Shown: positions 31,280 through 41,000 of the stretch, in pieces | Numbering within the stretch: the first letter of the stretch is position 1 | Layout: the number at the start of each line of letters is the position of its first letter | The notes under the pieces: model-generated | What the model was told of the DNA's origin: nothing | Databases searched by the model: none | The model's input: the letters and a program-made list of their open reading frames with translations, nothing else | Position numbers and translations under genes: made by a program | From: JACKII01 sp963974445 | Lineage (GTDB): Bacteria > Pseudomonadota > Alphaproteobacteria > Bin95 | Direction of reading: 5' to 3' | Assembly (NCBI GenBank): GCA_963974445.1 | Contig: CAXBDI010000024.1 | Location: 1-41,571 of the forward strand | Length of the DNA: 41,571 nucleotides

Positions 31280-32338
31280 ATGCTCCCGAGCAACGCTCTT
31301 ACCGAACGGTTGGGCCTCGCCTATCCGATCATTCAGGCGCCGATGGCCGGCGCGACGACTCCGGCACTGGCGGCGGAGGTGAGCGAGGCGGGCGCGCTTG
31401 GCTCGCTCGGTCTCGGCACCTCGACGGCGGAGGCGGCAGCGGCGGAGATCCAGCACTTTCGCCAGATGTCGGCAAAGGCGCTGAACGCCAACTTTTTCTG
31501 CCACGACGAGCCCGGCGACGTCACCGGCACAGGTGAGAAAATGCGCCGCCGCCTCGCCCCGTTCTATCAAGAGCACAATGCCGGCGACGTGCCGCTGCCA
31601 TCGGTGCCGTACGGCACGTTTACCGCCGATCATGCGGCGATGTTGGCGGTGGAAAAGCCTGCGGTCGTCAGCTTCCACTTCGGCTTGCCGGAGGAGGCGC
31701 TGCTGGAGCAGGTGCGGGCGACAGGCGCCTTCATCCTCTGCTCGGCCACGACGGTCGCGGAGGCGCGCGCGCTGGAGATCGCCGGCGTCGATGCCATTAT
31801 CGCCCAAGGGCTGGAGGCCGGTGGTCACCGTGGCACGTTCCTGGGAGCAGACATCGCGCATCAGCCGGGGCTGTTCGCGCTGCTGCCCCAGGTCTGCCGC
31901 GCTGTCAGCGTGCCGGTGATCGCAGCCGGCGGCATCGTCGATGGCCACACGGCAGCCGCCGCTTTCATGCTGGGCGCGAGCGCGGTGCAGGTCGGCACGG
32001 CCTTTCTGCGCAATGCGGACACGAAGATCAGCGAGCCTCACCGCGCAGCCCTGGCGGCTGGCGGCGACGAGAGCACACGGGTCACCCGCCTGCACTCCGG
32101 CAAGCCAGCCCGCGCGATCCGCAACCGCCTGCTGGACGAACTCGCCGATGCGGAGAACCAGATCGCCCCCTACCCGGCCCAGCGCTCGCTGGTGGCTCCG
32201 TTGGGCGGCAAGGGCGATGGCGCCTATCAGGCGCTTTGGGCCGGCCAGAATGTCGGCCTGACGCGGGACATGCCCGCCGCCCAGCTTGTGCGCGTGCTGG
32301 CAGAGGAGACAGCGGCTCGATTGAAGGCGTTTATTTAA
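31280..32338 (+). CDS. nitronate monooxygenase-like FMN enzyme
   Basis: A 352-aa FMN-dependent TIM-barrel protein of the nitronate monooxygenase (2-nitropropane dioxygenase) family. The N-terminal YPIIQAPMAGATTPALAAEV is the family hallmark. The catalytic-His segment IAQGLEAGGHRGTFLG lies near residue 175-190. The FMN phosphate-binding pieces are IAAGGIVDGHTAAAAFMLGA and SAVQVGTAFLR. Such enzymes oxidise alkyl nitronates or propionate-3-nitronate, but many family members have other, unknown roles. It begins 9 bases after the upstream lactonase-like gene. Confidence 0.9.
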   Translation: MLPSNALTERLGLAYPIIQAPMAGATTPALAAEVSEAGALGSLGLGTSTAEAAAAEIQHFRQMSAKALNANFFCHDEPGDVTGTGEKMRRRLAPFYQEHNAGDVPLPSVPYGTFTADHAAMLAVEKPAVVSFHFGLPEEALLEQVRATGAFILCSATTVAEARALEIAGVDAIIAQGLEAGGHRGTFLGADIAHQPGLFALLPQVCRAVSVPVIAAGGIVDGHTAAAAFMLGASAVQVGTAFLRNADTKISEPHRAALAAGGDESTRVTRLHSGKPARAIRNRLLDELADAENQIAPYPAQRSLVAPLGGKGDGAYQALWAGQNVGLTRDMPAAQLVRVLAEETAARLKAFI

Positions 32339-32344
32339 GATCGC

Positions 32345-32432
32345 CTGTTCCCCGGACTCGATCCGGGGCCTTGCGAAATCGTTAAGAGGTCCCGGCTCTG
32401 CCCCCGGGTCAAGCCCGGGTTCGGCCGGGAAA
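32345..32432. repeat. REP-like double hairpin intergenic repeat
   Basis: Two hairpins lie between the monooxygenase and CoA-lyase genes: CCCCGGA-CTCGA-TCCGGGG at 32350-32368 and CCCGGG-TCAAG-CCCGGG at 32403-32419. The second is bracketed by an outer CCCGG/CCGGG pair (about 32391-32429). This wording (CCCGG.CTCGATCCGGG, GTCAAGCCCGGG) is typical of dispersed repeats in Alphaproteobacteria. It probably also acts as a transcription end for the upstream operon. Confidence 0.65.
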
Positions 32433-32482
32433 CACGGTAGCAATGTCTAGCCGAATTTCACTAAACTACAGGAACCTTACCC

Positions 32483-33370
32483 ATGACCACCCGCCGCCCC
32501 CGCCCCATCTGGCGCTCGATGCTGTTCGTGCCCACGACAGCCGAGAAATTTATCGAGAAGGCCCCGGCCTCCGGCGCCGACGCGATCATCCTCGACCTGG
32601 AGGACGCGGTTGCGCCGAACGCCAAGGACGAAGCGCGCGCCGCCTTGCCGGCTGTAGCCAAGCGCCTGGCGGACCAGGGCCTGGACGTGACAGTCCGCAT
32701 CAACCGCCCCTGGCGGCTGGCGGTGAAGGATATCGAGGCGGCGGTCTCCGAACACGTGGTGGCGCTGCTGCTGCCGATGACCGATACGGCGGCGCATGTG
32801 AAGGAGGTCGACAAGGTCGTCTCCGAAGTCGAGGCGGAGAAGGGCCTGCCGCTCGGCCACACCCTGTTCTGCCCGCTGATCGAGACGGCAGAAGGTTATC
32901 TGAACGCTCGCGAGATCGCCCATGCCAGTCCGCGGATGATGTCGCTATCCTTGGGCTCCGAGGATTTCGCACTGTCCATGGGCATGGACGCCTCGCCGGA
33001 GACGCTGTACGCGCCAAAGCAGCAGATCATCGCCTGTGCCCGCGCCGCCGGGCTGTCGCCGATGGGCTTCATCGGCTCGATTGCCGAATTCCGCGACATC
33101 GATAAGCTCTATGAGGTCTTCAATCGCTCGAAACGGGCCGGCTTCCGCATGGCGTCCTGCATTCATCCCAATCAGGTCAAGGTCTGCAACGAGGTCTACG
33201 GCCCCTCCGAGGCGGAAATCGCGCAGGCGCGCAAGGTCGTCGATGCTTACGACAAAGCCCTCGCCGAGGGCCAAGGCGCGATCACCGTCGATGGCATGAT
33301 GATCGACGTACCCGTCGCCGACCGCGCCCGCGCCGTGCTCGCCTTGGCGGAAGCGTTGGCGGGGCGGTAA
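32483..33370 (+). CDS. CoA ester lyase, citrate lyase beta subunit-like
   Basis: A 295-aa HpcH/HpaI-superfamily enzyme of the CitE-like branch (malyl-CoA, citramalyl-CoA or related lyases). Visible are RSMLFVPTTAEKFIEKAPAS at the N-terminus (CoA site), DAIILDLEDAVAPNAKDEAR with the metal-binding acids near residue 40, VRINRP with the conserved Arg near 73, and FCPLIETAEGYLNAREIA with the metal Glu near 138. FRMASCIHPNQVKVCNEVYG is the C-terminal CoA/active-site block. It stands alone among CitE-like proteins here, without citrate lyase alpha or gamma, so a stand-alone lyase is likely. The gene is flanked by repeat elements on both sides. Confidence 0.88.
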   Translation: MTTRRPRPIWRSMLFVPTTAEKFIEKAPASGADAIILDLEDAVAPNAKDEARAALPAVAKRLADQGLDVTVRINRPWRLAVKDIEAAVSEHVVALLLPMTDTAAHVKEVDKVVSEVEAEKGLPLGHTLFCPLIETAEGYLNAREIAHASPRMMSLSLGSEDFALSMGMDASPETLYAPKQQIIACARAAGLSPMGFIGSIAEFRDIDKLYEVFNRSKRAGFRMASCIHPNQVKVCNEVYGPSEAEIAQARKVVDAYDKALAEGQGAITVDGMMIDVPVADRARAVLALAEALAGR

Positions 33371-33391
33371 GGGGGAATTGGCGCCTCATCC

Positions 33392-33497
33392 CTACTTTTG
33401 GCGTCATTGCGAGCCGCTTCGGCGGCGCGGCAATCTACCTGCCTAAAGTGAGGTGGATTGCTTCGGCTCCGCCTCGCAATGACGCCAAGTAGAAAGT
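33392..33497. repeat. MITE/BIME-like element with terminal inverted repeats
   Basis: A unit of about 100 bases is bounded by inverted ends: GGCGTCATTGCGAG at 33400-33413 and CTCGCAATGACGCC at 33473-33486. The symmetry extends outward (CTACTT.../...AAGTAG). The core has two arms, GCGGCAATC and GGTGGATTGC. The same arrangement, inverted, is found at 41403-41500. There is no transposase. It fills the gap between convergent genes and may also end transcription. Confidence 0.7.
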
Positions 33498-33518
33498 CAT
33501 GACTTGTACATGCGGGTT

Positions 33519-34088
33519 TCAAAAACCCAACACCCGCAGGTTCGGCCAGGTTTCGGCCCAGCGTTTGGCGCGCACCCGCCGGCGGTAGACCGGCAGCAGG
33601 TTGCCGCGAAACGCCGGTCCCGGTTGCAGACGCAGGCCAAGCAGGTCCGCGACCCCAAGCGGCGCGTTGACCTGCAAGCGATCCTCCCGGTCGAGCGCCA
33701 GGCCGATGGCCGTCGGCGTCTCCACCCAGTGACACATGGCATCGGCGCTAGAGGTAAACGGCCGGAAGCCGTTGACGTGATGCATCCGCGCCTGATTGCG
33801 CACCTGCCAGGCATGCTGCGGCAGAGCATGGCTCAGGCGAGCCTCCAATGCCTGTTCGTCGTAGGCATCGTCGGGCGCATTCAGATAAAACAGCACGTCG
33901 ATATCGGCGAGCGGCGTTGGCTCCCCATAGCCATGCAGCAGGTCCCAGACGGCGTTGCGGACGAACCCGGCGGCGACCCAGCAATCCTGCAAGCCAAGAT
34001 CGCGCACAGCCCGCAGCACGTCGTGCTGCCAGGGCGCGGAGACGGCCTCTGCAACCCGATGCGGGACCGGTTTTTGCGACAATTGCAT
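33519..34088 (-). CDS. nucleotidyltransferase family protein (PF06042 type)
   Basis: A 189-aa protein of the NTP_transf_6 (DUF925) family, predicted nucleotidyltransferases of unknown target. WVAAGFVRNAVWDLLHGY near residue 37-54 and the acidic pair ADIDVLFYL near 61-69 (the DxD metal site) are characteristic, as are WQVRNQARMHHVNGF and AIGLALDREDRLQVNAPLG. It lies 36 bases downstream of htpG on the same strand, so it may share its transcript. No toxin-antitoxin partner is seen. Confidence 0.85.
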   Translation of the reverse strand: MQLSQKPVPHRVAEAVSAPWQHDVLRAVRDLGLQDCWVAAGFVRNAVWDLLHGYGEPTPLADIDVLFYLNAPDDAYDEQALEARLSHALPQHAWQVRNQARMHHVNGFRPFTSSADAMCHWVETPTAIGLALDREDRLQVNAPLGVADLLGLRLQPGPAFRGNLLPVYRRRVRAKRWAETWPNLRVLGF

Positions 34089-34124
34089 CGGCGGTAAAAC
34101 TCCGGATGAACCGTCACCCCGGCC

Positions 34125-36020
34125 CTATTCGGGGTCGCGCCCGGCCGATGCTTCCATGATGGTGGCCATTCTTTGCGCAAAGGCGATCGGGTCTGGGATA
34201 GCTTCGCCCTCGACGATGCGGGCCTGGTCGAGCAGCAGCCAGGCATAGTTTTCCATGCGGTCGCCGGCGCCGGGTTCGCTTGTGGCGTCGGAAAGGCGTT
34301 TGATCAGGCTATGACGCGGGTTCAGTTCGAGAATACGCGGCGCTTGCTTGACCGTCTGGCCGTGCTGGCGCAACAACCTTTCCAGGTGCAGGTCCATGTC
34401 GTTTTCGTCGGCGACCAGGCAGCAGGCGCTGTCGGTCAGGCGGTCGGATACCCGCACATCCTTCACGGCCTCGCCGAGGGCCAGCTTGACTATGGCGACC
34501 AGGCCGCCGATAGCGCCTTCGGGTGCTTCGTCGGTCTGATCGACGGCGTCGGCGGCTTTGATCTGGGATAGGTCGCCGCCGGCGCGGGTGGCGCTTTTGA
34601 GCGGCTTGCCGTCGAATTCCTGCACCGTGGAGGTCCAAAACTCGTCGACCGGGTCGGTCAACAGCAACACTTCGACGCCCTTGGCGCGGAACCCCTCCAA
34701 CTGCGGAGAGTGTTTCAGCGTCGCCAGATCGTCGCCGGCGATGGTGTAGATCGCGGTCTGGTTCTCCGCCATGCGCTCGACATATTGAGCGAGGCTGATC
34801 CAGCAGTCGCCCTTGGTGGAGCGGAAGCGCGCCAGTTTCAGCAACGTGTCCTTGTGGGCGAAGTCTTCGTAGAGCCCTTCCTTGACGACAGCGCCAAAAT
34901 TTTCCCAAAACCCATCAAAGGCGTCCGGCTCTTTCTCGGCCTTTTGCTGTAATTCGTTCAGGATGCGGCGGGTCAGGCCGTTACGAATTTGCCGGACGAC
35001 AGGGTTGTTCTGCAGCATTTCGCGGCTGAGATTGAGCGGCAGATCCTCCGAATCGACGACGCCGCGCAGGAAGCGCAACCAGCCCGGCAGTAACTCTTCG
35101 ACGCCTTCGGTGATGTAGACGCGGCGTACATACAGTTTGACCTGGTTCTTGCGCTCGTGATGGAACAGGTCGAACGGCTTCGAGCCGGGAATGAACAGCA
35201 GTCCGGTGTATTCGATGTTGCCCTCGGCCCGCCAATGTACGGTCGCCCATGGATCGTCCATGGCATGCGCGACGTGGTGGTAGAATTCCTTGTACTGCTC
35301 TTCGCTGATTTCGCTGCGCGGGCGCGACCAGAGGGCGGAGGCGGCGTTGACCGTTTCCGGCTCCTTCTCGGCATCTTCTATCAGGGCTACCGGAATGGCG
35401 ATGTGGTCGGAGTACGTCTTGATGATCTGGCGCAACCGGTGCGGCTCCAGCCACTCGTCCTCGCCGTCGCGCAGGTGAAGGGTGATAGTGGTTCCCGTTG
35501 TTTCTTTCTCCGCCGGTGCGATGGTGAAGGCGCCGCGGCCATCGGATTGCCAGGCGTGGGCGACGCTTTCGCCGGCCTTGCGGCTGACCACATGCACACG
35601 CTCGGCCACCATGAAGGAGGAGTAGAAGCCGACGCCGAACTTGCCGATCAGGGTGGCGTCCTTCTTGGCATCGCCGCTCAACTGCTCGACGAAAGCCGCG
35701 GTGCCTGAGCGGGCTATGGTGCCCAGGTTTTCGACCAGGTCCTCCCGGCTCATGCCGATGCCGTTGTCGGTGAGGGTCAGGGTGCGGGCGTCTTTGTCCG
35801 GCTGCACGGTGATGCGGAAATCGGTGGCCTCGCTTGCCAGTGCAGGGTCTGTCAGCGCTGCATAGCGCAGCTTGTCGCAAGCGTCGGACGCGTTGGAGAT
35901 CAACTCTCGCAGGAACACTTCCTTTTCCGAATAAACTGAGTGGACCATCAGATCCAGTAACCGGCCCACTTCCGCCTGAAATTCCATGGATTCAGATGGT
36001 GACTCTGCGGCGTCGGTCAT
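34125..36020 (-). CDS. htpG: molecular chaperone HtpG (Hsp90)
   Basis: A 631-aa bacterial Hsp90, the usual length. The N-terminal ATPase domain has YSEKEVFLRELISNASDACD, TLTDNGIGMSREDLVENLG and IGKFGVGFYSSFMVA. The middle domain has RGVVDSEDLPLNLSREMLQ, and the C-terminal dimerisation domain follows. The start at 36020 has GAGGAAA about 8 bases upstream. It lies 89 bases downstream of the tetR gene on the same strand, with a possible heat-shock-type promoter in the gap. Confidence 0.97.
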   Translation of the reverse strand: MTDAAESPSESMEFQAEVGRLLDLMVHSVYSEKEVFLRELISNASDACDKLRYAALTDPALASEATDFRITVQPDKDARTLTLTDNGIGMSREDLVENLGTIARSGTAAFVEQLSGDAKKDATLIGKFGVGFYSSFMVAERVHVVSRKAGESVAHAWQSDGRGAFTIAPAEKETTGTTITLHLRDGEDEWLEPHRLRQIIKTYSDHIAIPVALIEDAEKEPETVNAASALWSRPRSEISEEQYKEFYHHVAHAMDDPWATVHWRAEGNIEYTGLLFIPGSKPFDLFHHERKNQVKLYVRRVYITEGVEELLPGWLRFLRGVVDSEDLPLNLSREMLQNNPVVRQIRNGLTRRILNELQQKAEKEPDAFDGFWENFGAVVKEGLYEDFAHKDTLLKLARFRSTKGDCWISLAQYVERMAENQTAIYTIAGDDLATLKHSPQLEGFRAKGVEVLLLTDPVDEFWTSTVQEFDGKPLKSATRAGGDLSQIKAADAVDQTDEAPEGAIGGLVAIVKLALGEAVKDVRVSDRLTDSACCLVADENDMDLHLERLLRQHGQTVKQAPRILELNPRHSLIKRLSDATSEPGAGDRMENYAWLLLDQARIVEGEAIPDPIAFAQRMATIMEASAGRDPE

Positions 36021-36059
36021 GATGCGGTTTCCTCTGTTATGAACAAAGCAATCGGCAGC

Positions 36060-36088
36060 AATATGGGCGGCTCAGCCCGCAGATCAAC
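36060..36088 (-). promoter_or_regulatory. possible RpoH-type promoter for htpG
   Basis: On the minus strand GTTGAT (36088-36083) is followed about 15 bases later by CCCATATT (36067-36060), loosely like heat-shock sigma-32 promoters. The start would lie about 30 bases before the htpG ribosome site. The -35 match is poor, so this rests mostly on position and on the nature of the gene. Confidence 0.28.
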
Positions 36089-36109
36089 CCAATCGCGGAA
36101 GTCTCGTGG

Positions 36110-36730
36110 TCAGATGCCGTCGCCGTTGCGCAATCCGGCGCAGAGCAGGTCGAGGGTTAGCGCCAGATCCTGCTCGATCTGGTCCAGCCCGTGTTGGGCG
36201 ATGGCGAAGGGGATGTGAAAGAACTTTGTGCTCATCTGGACCGCGCGGGCCGCCTTTGCTGCATCCCGCACGCGGAATTCCCCGGCGGCGGCGCCTTGCG
36301 CGATTAGCGCGGTCAGCCGCTCGTGGCCGCGATGCAGATGGACGCCGACAACAGCCAGGCCCTCCTCGGTCTCGCAAATCATTTCCGACAGTTCGACGAT
36401 CTTCGGGGCCTGCCGCAACTCTCGCACGGTGTGCATCACTGCCTCGGTGATGACGAAGCGGACCCGCGTTTCGGCGCTGACGCTGTTGTCCAACCCCGCC
36501 TCGATGCGGCGGTCGACCTCCTCAAAGAACAGGGCGACCACAGCGTGGCCGATAGCCTGTTTGTTGCGGAAATAACGATAGAGATTGCCGGCGGACATGC
36601 CACAGGCTTGGGCGATGTCGCTGATATTGGTTTTGGAATAGCCATAGTGCGCGAACAACTCCATCGCCTGCCGAACGATGGCGGTGCGTGTTTCCTCGGC
36701 GGTGTCCGTTTCGTGCGACCGGTCTATCAA
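36110..36730 (-). CDS. TetR/AcrR family transcriptional regulator
   Basis: A 206-aa one-domain regulator. The N-terminal helix-turn-helix runs IVRQAMELFAHYGYSKTNIS, then IAQACGMSAGNLYRYFRNK (about residues 18-60), the standard TetR DNA-binding domain. The rest is a helical ligand-binding and dimerisation domain. No ATG lies upstream of the first helix; TTG 36730 is the best start, without a clear ribosome site. It sits 58 bases downstream of the outer-membrane barrel gene on the same strand, and most likely regulates the RND/LolA/barrel operon or itself. The target is inferred from position only. Confidence 0.88.
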   Translation of the reverse strand: MIDRSHETDTAEETRTAIVRQAMELFAHYGYSKTNISDIAQACGMSAGNLYRYFRNKQAIGHAVVALFFEEVDRRIEAGLDNSVSAETRVRFVITEAVMHTVRELRQAPKIVELSEMICETEEGLAVVGVHLHRGHERLTALIAQGAAAGEFRVRDAAKAARAVQMSTKFFHIPFAIAQHGLDQIEQDLALTLDLLCAGLRNGDGI

Positions 36731-36788
36731 GGTGTTATCTTTAGTCCAGGATGGGGCCAGACGCTGGGCTGGATGTCATAGTACGACG

Positions 36789-38063
36789 TTACCAGAAGTA
36801 GGAAAGCGTCAGGCGGGCAAACGAATCGCGGCGCAGGCCGTACTCCAAGTCGGACTCTTGGGTGTTGAGGAAAGCCTGGCCTTCCACCTCCAGCTTCCAA
36901 CTGCCGAACAGCCGGCGCTCCGCCTCCAGCCGTACGCTGGTGCCGCCGCTGACCACGTCCGTAACACCAAAAAGCAGGATTGAGGTGTCGGCCTCGTCGT
37001 TCAGCGCCAGACGCACGCCATAGATGGCGTCTTCCTCGAACGGGGTCAGCGCATCCTCACCGCGGCTATCCCATGCGCCTTCCAGGATCAGGCCCAGGTC
37101 GGCGTTGGTCTCGGCGACGCCGAACAGCGTGTATTCGATGCCGCCGGTCACCGCGACATAGTCGTTGGGCTGCCCGGTACGGTCGAGTTGATCGAGCCGG
37201 CCAATCGCCTCCAGCTTCCACAGTGCCGGGCCGGAGGTATATTGACCGTCGAAGCCGATCTGCCAGATATCGTCATAGACCGGGCGCAACACCGTCGGCT
37301 GGCCGAGGGCGTTGAAATTTGCGGGCCGGAACGCCGCATCGCGGCTGGTGCCATAGAAACCGGAGACGCCAAAATCCACATCGCCGATCACATGCGCCCA
37401 GCGCAGAGCGAACGAGGGCGCCCACTCGTCGCCATCCACTGCATAGATCGGTGAGCCGGTATCGACCGGCAGTCGGCCACGCAGCCGCCCGTCCTCGCCG
37501 GCGAAGGTCGGCTCGCGGAAATAGGGCAGGTAGAAGGCCGAGAACGCGCCGTATTCAGTGTAGCGGGTTGCCCGCAGCATCGGCTGGCCGAGTTTGTCCT
37601 CCAGGTCCAGGCTCTCGACCCGGTCGTCGCTGTTGACGATGTCGACCAGATGCACTGCCTCGGTCTTGCCCCAGAAGACGAAGTCGGCGCCGATGGTGAA
37701 AGACCAGTCGCCGCTGCGGTAGTCCAGCTTCGCCTCGCGCAGGTCGAAATGGGTGCGCCGGTCGTCGGCTGCATCCAGTCGGCCGAACGGGGTCAGCTTG
37801 AAGGCCAGATCGCCGCCCAGCCATTCCGCCAGCAGCGTCGGGCGGGCCGCAACCGAGATATCGTCGCGGGTTTGCGTCGACGACAGCGGGTCCTGGGCAA
37901 ATCCGGTCAGTTCGAGTTGTACCTGGCCGAAAAACTCCCAATACTCCGGCGTCAAGCCCTGACCGCTCTCCGCCGCCAGGACCTGCGAACCCGTCAGCAG
38001 CGCCACCGCGGCGGCGGCTGCGCCAAGGGATGGCCCGAAGCCTTTGCGAGAGGATGCGTGCAT
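36789..38063 (-). CDS. outer-membrane beta-barrel protein (DUF1302/porin-like)
   Basis: A 424-aa exported protein with a signal peptide (MHASSRKGFGPSLGAAAAAV..., cleavage after about residue 30, VLA-AES). Alternating-hydrophobicity strands run throughout, and the C-terminus is LTLSYFW, the aromatic end expected for BAM-inserted barrels. The segment TIGADFVFWGKTEAVHLVDI near residue 125 resembles DUF1302-type proteins. It starts 9 bases after the RND-LolA fusion stop, with AAAGG overlapping that end, so the two are one operon. A role as the outer-membrane partner of the pump is inferred; family assignment is approximate. Confidence 0.78.
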   Translation of the reverse strand: MHASSRKGFGPSLGAAAAAVALLTGSQVLAAESGQGLTPEYWEFFGQVQLELTGFAQDPLSSTQTRDDISVAARPTLLAEWLGGDLAFKLTPFGRLDAADDRRTHFDLREAKLDYRSGDWSFTIGADFVFWGKTEAVHLVDIVNSDDRVESLDLEDKLGQPMLRATRYTEYGAFSAFYLPYFREPTFAGEDGRLRGRLPVDTGSPIYAVDGDEWAPSFALRWAHVIGDVDFGVSGFYGTSRDAAFRPANFNALGQPTVLRPVYDDIWQIGFDGQYTSGPALWKLEAIGRLDQLDRTGQPNDYVAVTGGIEYTLFGVAETNADLGLILEGAWDSRGEDALTPFEEDAIYGVRLALNDEADTSILLFGVTDVVSGGTSVRLEAERRLFGSWKLEVEGQAFLNTQESDLEYGLRRDSFARLTLSYFW

Positions 38064-38072
38064 CGCCGGCCT

Positions 38073-41000
38073 TTAACGCGCCATGCGCGGCAGCACCTGG
38101 CTGCTGAAATCGCCCTCGTCCAGGCCGGTTCTGAACTGATAGTCGTCCCACACCAGGTCGGTGGATTTGCCGGTCTGGCGGTTTTCCATGCGCAGGAGGT
38201 CTGCGCGCCAGTATTGGTTCAGGTACTGCTTGTAGCCAGAGAAAGTCAGCGTCTTCTCATGCTCGCCGCGGCGGTTGTAGAAGTCGATCTTGTAGAGCCG
38301 GTAGTGGTCCTGATCGATCCAGGCGACCCGCTTGGAATAGCCGGAGCGCGGGTTCTTCGGATAGCTTTCGGTGACGAAGCAGGTGAGTTCCTCCGCACCG
38401 GGACAAGGCTCGTCGCGGATGAATTTGTGGTCGTAGTCCGCCACCTCCTGACTGCCCAGATCTTCGTAAGAGAACTCCGACGAGACGAACTTGCCGGTGC
38501 GGTTCGATGACGAAATGCGCTTCACTCGTTTGATCGCCGGCAGAAACAGCCATTGGTCGTCGTCGGCAGGTTCGATCTTCGAGTGGGTCAGCAGGGCAGT
38601 GCCGCGGATGTCGCGGGGCGTGGTGAAGACGATGATGCCCTTGTCGCCGTTGGCGGGCGACGGGTCTTCCAGGTTCAGCGACCGGAACACCCGCCGGCTC
38701 TCGGTGCCGCCGGCGTCGCGCAGCACCATGGTGCCGTCGGCGGTCTGGTCGCCCCAACCGAGATCGCGTTTGTCGGCTTCGATTGCGATGGCCAGGCCCT
38801 TTTCCTCCGGCGATTGCGCGTGGGCGCTTTGGCCCGACAGCAGCGCGAATACGGCTACAACGGCCAGCGCGGCGGCTGTTGTGGTGGATGCGGCGGCTTT
38901 CATCATCGTAGCTCCTTTTTTCTCGGACAGCTTGTCGAGGGGAATCAACAGCGCCGGCAGCAGAAAGAAATCGGCCAGCAGCGCGAAGGCGATGGTGATC
39001 AGCGTCAGTTTCGCCAGATCGCCGTTGACCGCAAAGCCGGAGAAGGACAGCACAAAGAATCCGGCGATCAGCGCCAGCGTGGTCACCAGCAAGGGCATGC
39101 CAATCCGGTCGAACACATAGCGCACCGAATCTTCCGGCGAGAGGCCCTTGCGGCGGGCGGCCTTGTACTTGACCAGGAAGTGCACCGTGTCGTCGACGAC
39201 GATGCCCAGCGTCGCCGCGATCACCACGGCAATCGCCAGGGTGACGTTGCCGACGGTATAGCCCCAAAGGCCGAAGCCCATCAGCGCCGGCGTCAGGTTG
39301 GGGATCAGCGAAATCAGCCCGATGCGCCAGTCCCACAGCACCAGCAGCATCACCCCGGAAATCAGGATCAGGGCAACGACGGTGCCGGTCAGCATGGCGC
39401 GGACATCGCGGTGCGAGATCAGGGTGAAGACATGGCTGAGCCCCGTCGGCGTGGTTTTCAACTCCGGCGCGTTGGCATCGAACCAGGCGTTGGCTCTGGC
39501 CGTCATCTCCCGCAACGAACCGGTGGTCGCGAACGGCATCGACGCGTTGATGCGCAGGGTGGACCGCGTGACGTTGATCTGGTCGGTCAGGTCCATGCCG
39601 TAGTTCAGCGACAACTCATAGAGGAACAGATACTGCGACGCCTCTTCGCGGTTGTCAGGCAGGCGGAAATAGCTCGGGTCGTCGCCGTGCATGTTCATGT
39701 TCAGGCGCTTGATCGTGTCGGTGACGGTGCGCACCGCCGCGACCTCCGGCTGGGCCCGCAGCCAATCGGCAAACGCCGCGACCTTGGCCAGATACTCCGG
39801 ATCGTTGATGCCCTGCTCGGCGCCGGAATCGATGGGCCATTCCAGCAGGTTGAGGCCGGTCAGGTTCGCCTCGATGAAGTCGGTGTCGGTGCGGAACTCA
39901 TACCGCTCGTCGAAGTAGCGGATGAAGTCGTCCTCGGCCACCAGCTTGGTCGCGCCAAAACCCAATGCTGCGACCAGGATCAGCGACACCGGCAGGATCG
40001 GCCGGCGGTAGGCCACGACGAAGTCGCCCAAAGCCACCATCCACTTGCGCGCCGCAGATATGCTCTTTTGCTGGCGCATCGGGATGAAGGTGATCATCGC
40101 CGGCAGCAGCGTCAGATTGAGCAGCCAGGAGACCAGCACGCCGAAGCCGACGACATTGCCCAACTCCCGGAACGGCGGCGAGATCGAAAAGTTCAACGAG
40201 AAGAAGCCGATGGCCGTGGTGATACAGGCGACGGAGATCGCCACCATATGCTCGGACAGCGCGCGCCGCGCCCATTCCTTGCGGTCCGCCGTCTCCGCCA
40301 TGGTCTGCCGCACGCTGGCGAGCACGTGCACCGCGCTGGCGACCGCCAGGATGGAGATCATCAGCGGCGCCAGCACCGTCACCGAATTCAGCGCCGTGCC
40401 GGTCCACCCCAGCGACGCCATGCCGCTGAGTGCCGAGATGACGATCACCACCAGGGTCATCAGCACGCCGGCGATACTGCGCAGCATAACGCCGACGATC
40501 AGCAATATGACGACGAACATTACGGGGGTCAGCGTCTGGCCGTCTTCTTGACCCGATACCGCGAACTGGTTGTTGATCATCGTGCTGCCGGACAGCTTGA
40601 CATCGACATTGGGATAGGCGGCCTCGATGGCGTCGCGCAGCGCCTGCCCCTCGCGCACAACCGTGGGCACCTCTACGGTCTTATCCACCTCCGGCAGCTT
40701 GAACAGCACCTGGATCTGCGCGACGTGGCCGCTGGGCGAGACCATGTTGCCCACCAACTCGACCCGGTCGAGCGCGGTCGCCCGCGCTTCTGCGGCGGTC
40801 TCGGCAGAGACCGCGCCGGGATCGACCGAGGCCAGGTCGCATTCGCCGCCGGGACGCGGCTCGCCATAGGGCAGGTCGGGCACCAGATCGCGCACGATCA
40901 TGTCGTCCGCCTCGGCGAAGGTGTTTTGGAAGTTGGTCAGCGAGTTGACGCGGCGCACATAGGGCAACTGCCAGGCGCATTCGGTGATACGGCCCTGCAG

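Noticed and set aside
29987..32443. Very long open frame on the minus strand (over 800 codons)
   Set aside because: It lies antisense to an SMP-30-like gene and a nitronate monooxygenase gene with clear motifs; high GC at third positions leaves the opposite strand stop-poor. The encoded protein is Arg/Ala/Asp-rich without domains.
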